From an uncultured Clostridia bacterium (GTDB taxonomy: Bacteria > Bacillota > Clostridia > Oscillospirales > Oscillospiraceae), in NCBI GenBank assembly GCA_947177005.1, contig CAMWSZ010000191.1:1-6235 (forward strand): DNA of 6,235 nucleotides, in the 5' to 3' direction. The notes beneath the pieces were generated by a model, which was not told where the DNA came from, made no database searches, and saw only the letters and a program-made list of their open reading frames with translations. Position 1 is the stretch's first letter. Each line of letters begins with the position of its first letter. Position numbers and translations under genes: made by a program. This document shows positions 6,170 through 6,235 of this stretch, in pieces.

Positions 6170-6186
6170 TTCACAATTGATGTGAA
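6170..6186. promoter_or_regulatory. Inverted repeat TTCACA-N5-TGTGAA, possible operator
   Basis: A perfect 6-bp inverted repeat with a 5-base spacer, about 28 bp upstream of the -35 box of the peptidase gene. It is followed on the plus strand by a run of A, so it lacks a U tract on either strand and is not a good terminator. A protein-binding site for an activator of the peptidase promoter, or for a divergent promoter, is possible. No other support is visible. The remaining 6187-6235 stretch shows no gene, only an AAAGGA at the very end that could be the ribosome binding site of a plus-strand gene beyond the edge. Confidence 0.35.
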
Positions 6187-6235
6187 AAAAATGGCAGCTA
6201 TTGTCGAAAGTTGTCTTTGCGCACTCCTCAAAGGA

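Noticed and set aside
1..6235. Mobile elements, CRISPR arrays, tRNA or rRNA genes
   Set aside because: No transposase or integrase motifs, terminal repeats, regularly spaced repeats or tRNA-like cloverleaf were seen on either strand.

Overview
The window looks like chromosomal DNA of a Gram-positive member of the Firmicutes, most likely a moderately GC-rich gut Clostridia of the Oscillospiraceae type. This is an inference from strong AGGAGG-type ribosome binding sites, sigma-A-like promoters, a LysM/G5/M23 wall hydrolase and the codon use. I have no taxonomic marker. Every gene I can support lies on the minus strand, so the biological order runs from the right edge to the left edge.

Right part (6235 to 4439): a 525-residue membrane-anchored M23 endopeptidase with LysM and G5 domains. 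It has a very good sigma-A-like promoter (TTGACT, 17 bp, TAAAAT). A perfect match to the WalR-type operator (TGTAAC-N5-TGTAAC) sits at the predicted transcription start, with a third half-site further downstream. The gene ends in a 14-bp-stem terminator.

Middle and left part (about 4438 to 544): after a 231-bp AT-rich leader comes a tightly packed set of genes. They encode an OmpR-family response regulator (GTG start), a membrane histidine kinase that overlaps it by ATGA, and two tandem paralogous single-anchor extracytoplasmic proteins of unknown function. The kinase carries an in-frame TGA exactly where the second glycine of its G2 box (GLGL) should be. The remaining 42 codons continue in the same frame to a TAG located 3 nt before the next gene. 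The kinase is therefore either a very recent nonsense pseudogene, a read-through gene or a sequencing error.

Left edge (421 to 1): the N-terminal 140 residues of a membrane-anchored D,D-carboxypeptidase of the VanY type (M15B), cut by the window.

Together the genes look like a cell-envelope module: a peptidoglycan endopeptidase, a peptidoglycan carboxypeptidase, and a two-component system with two extracytoplasmic accessory proteins placed where walRK operons carry yycH and yycI. The WalR-like operator before the hydrolase, and a one-mismatch copy before the regulator, suggest that an OmpR-family regulator links these genes. Which regulator binds is not shown by the sequence.
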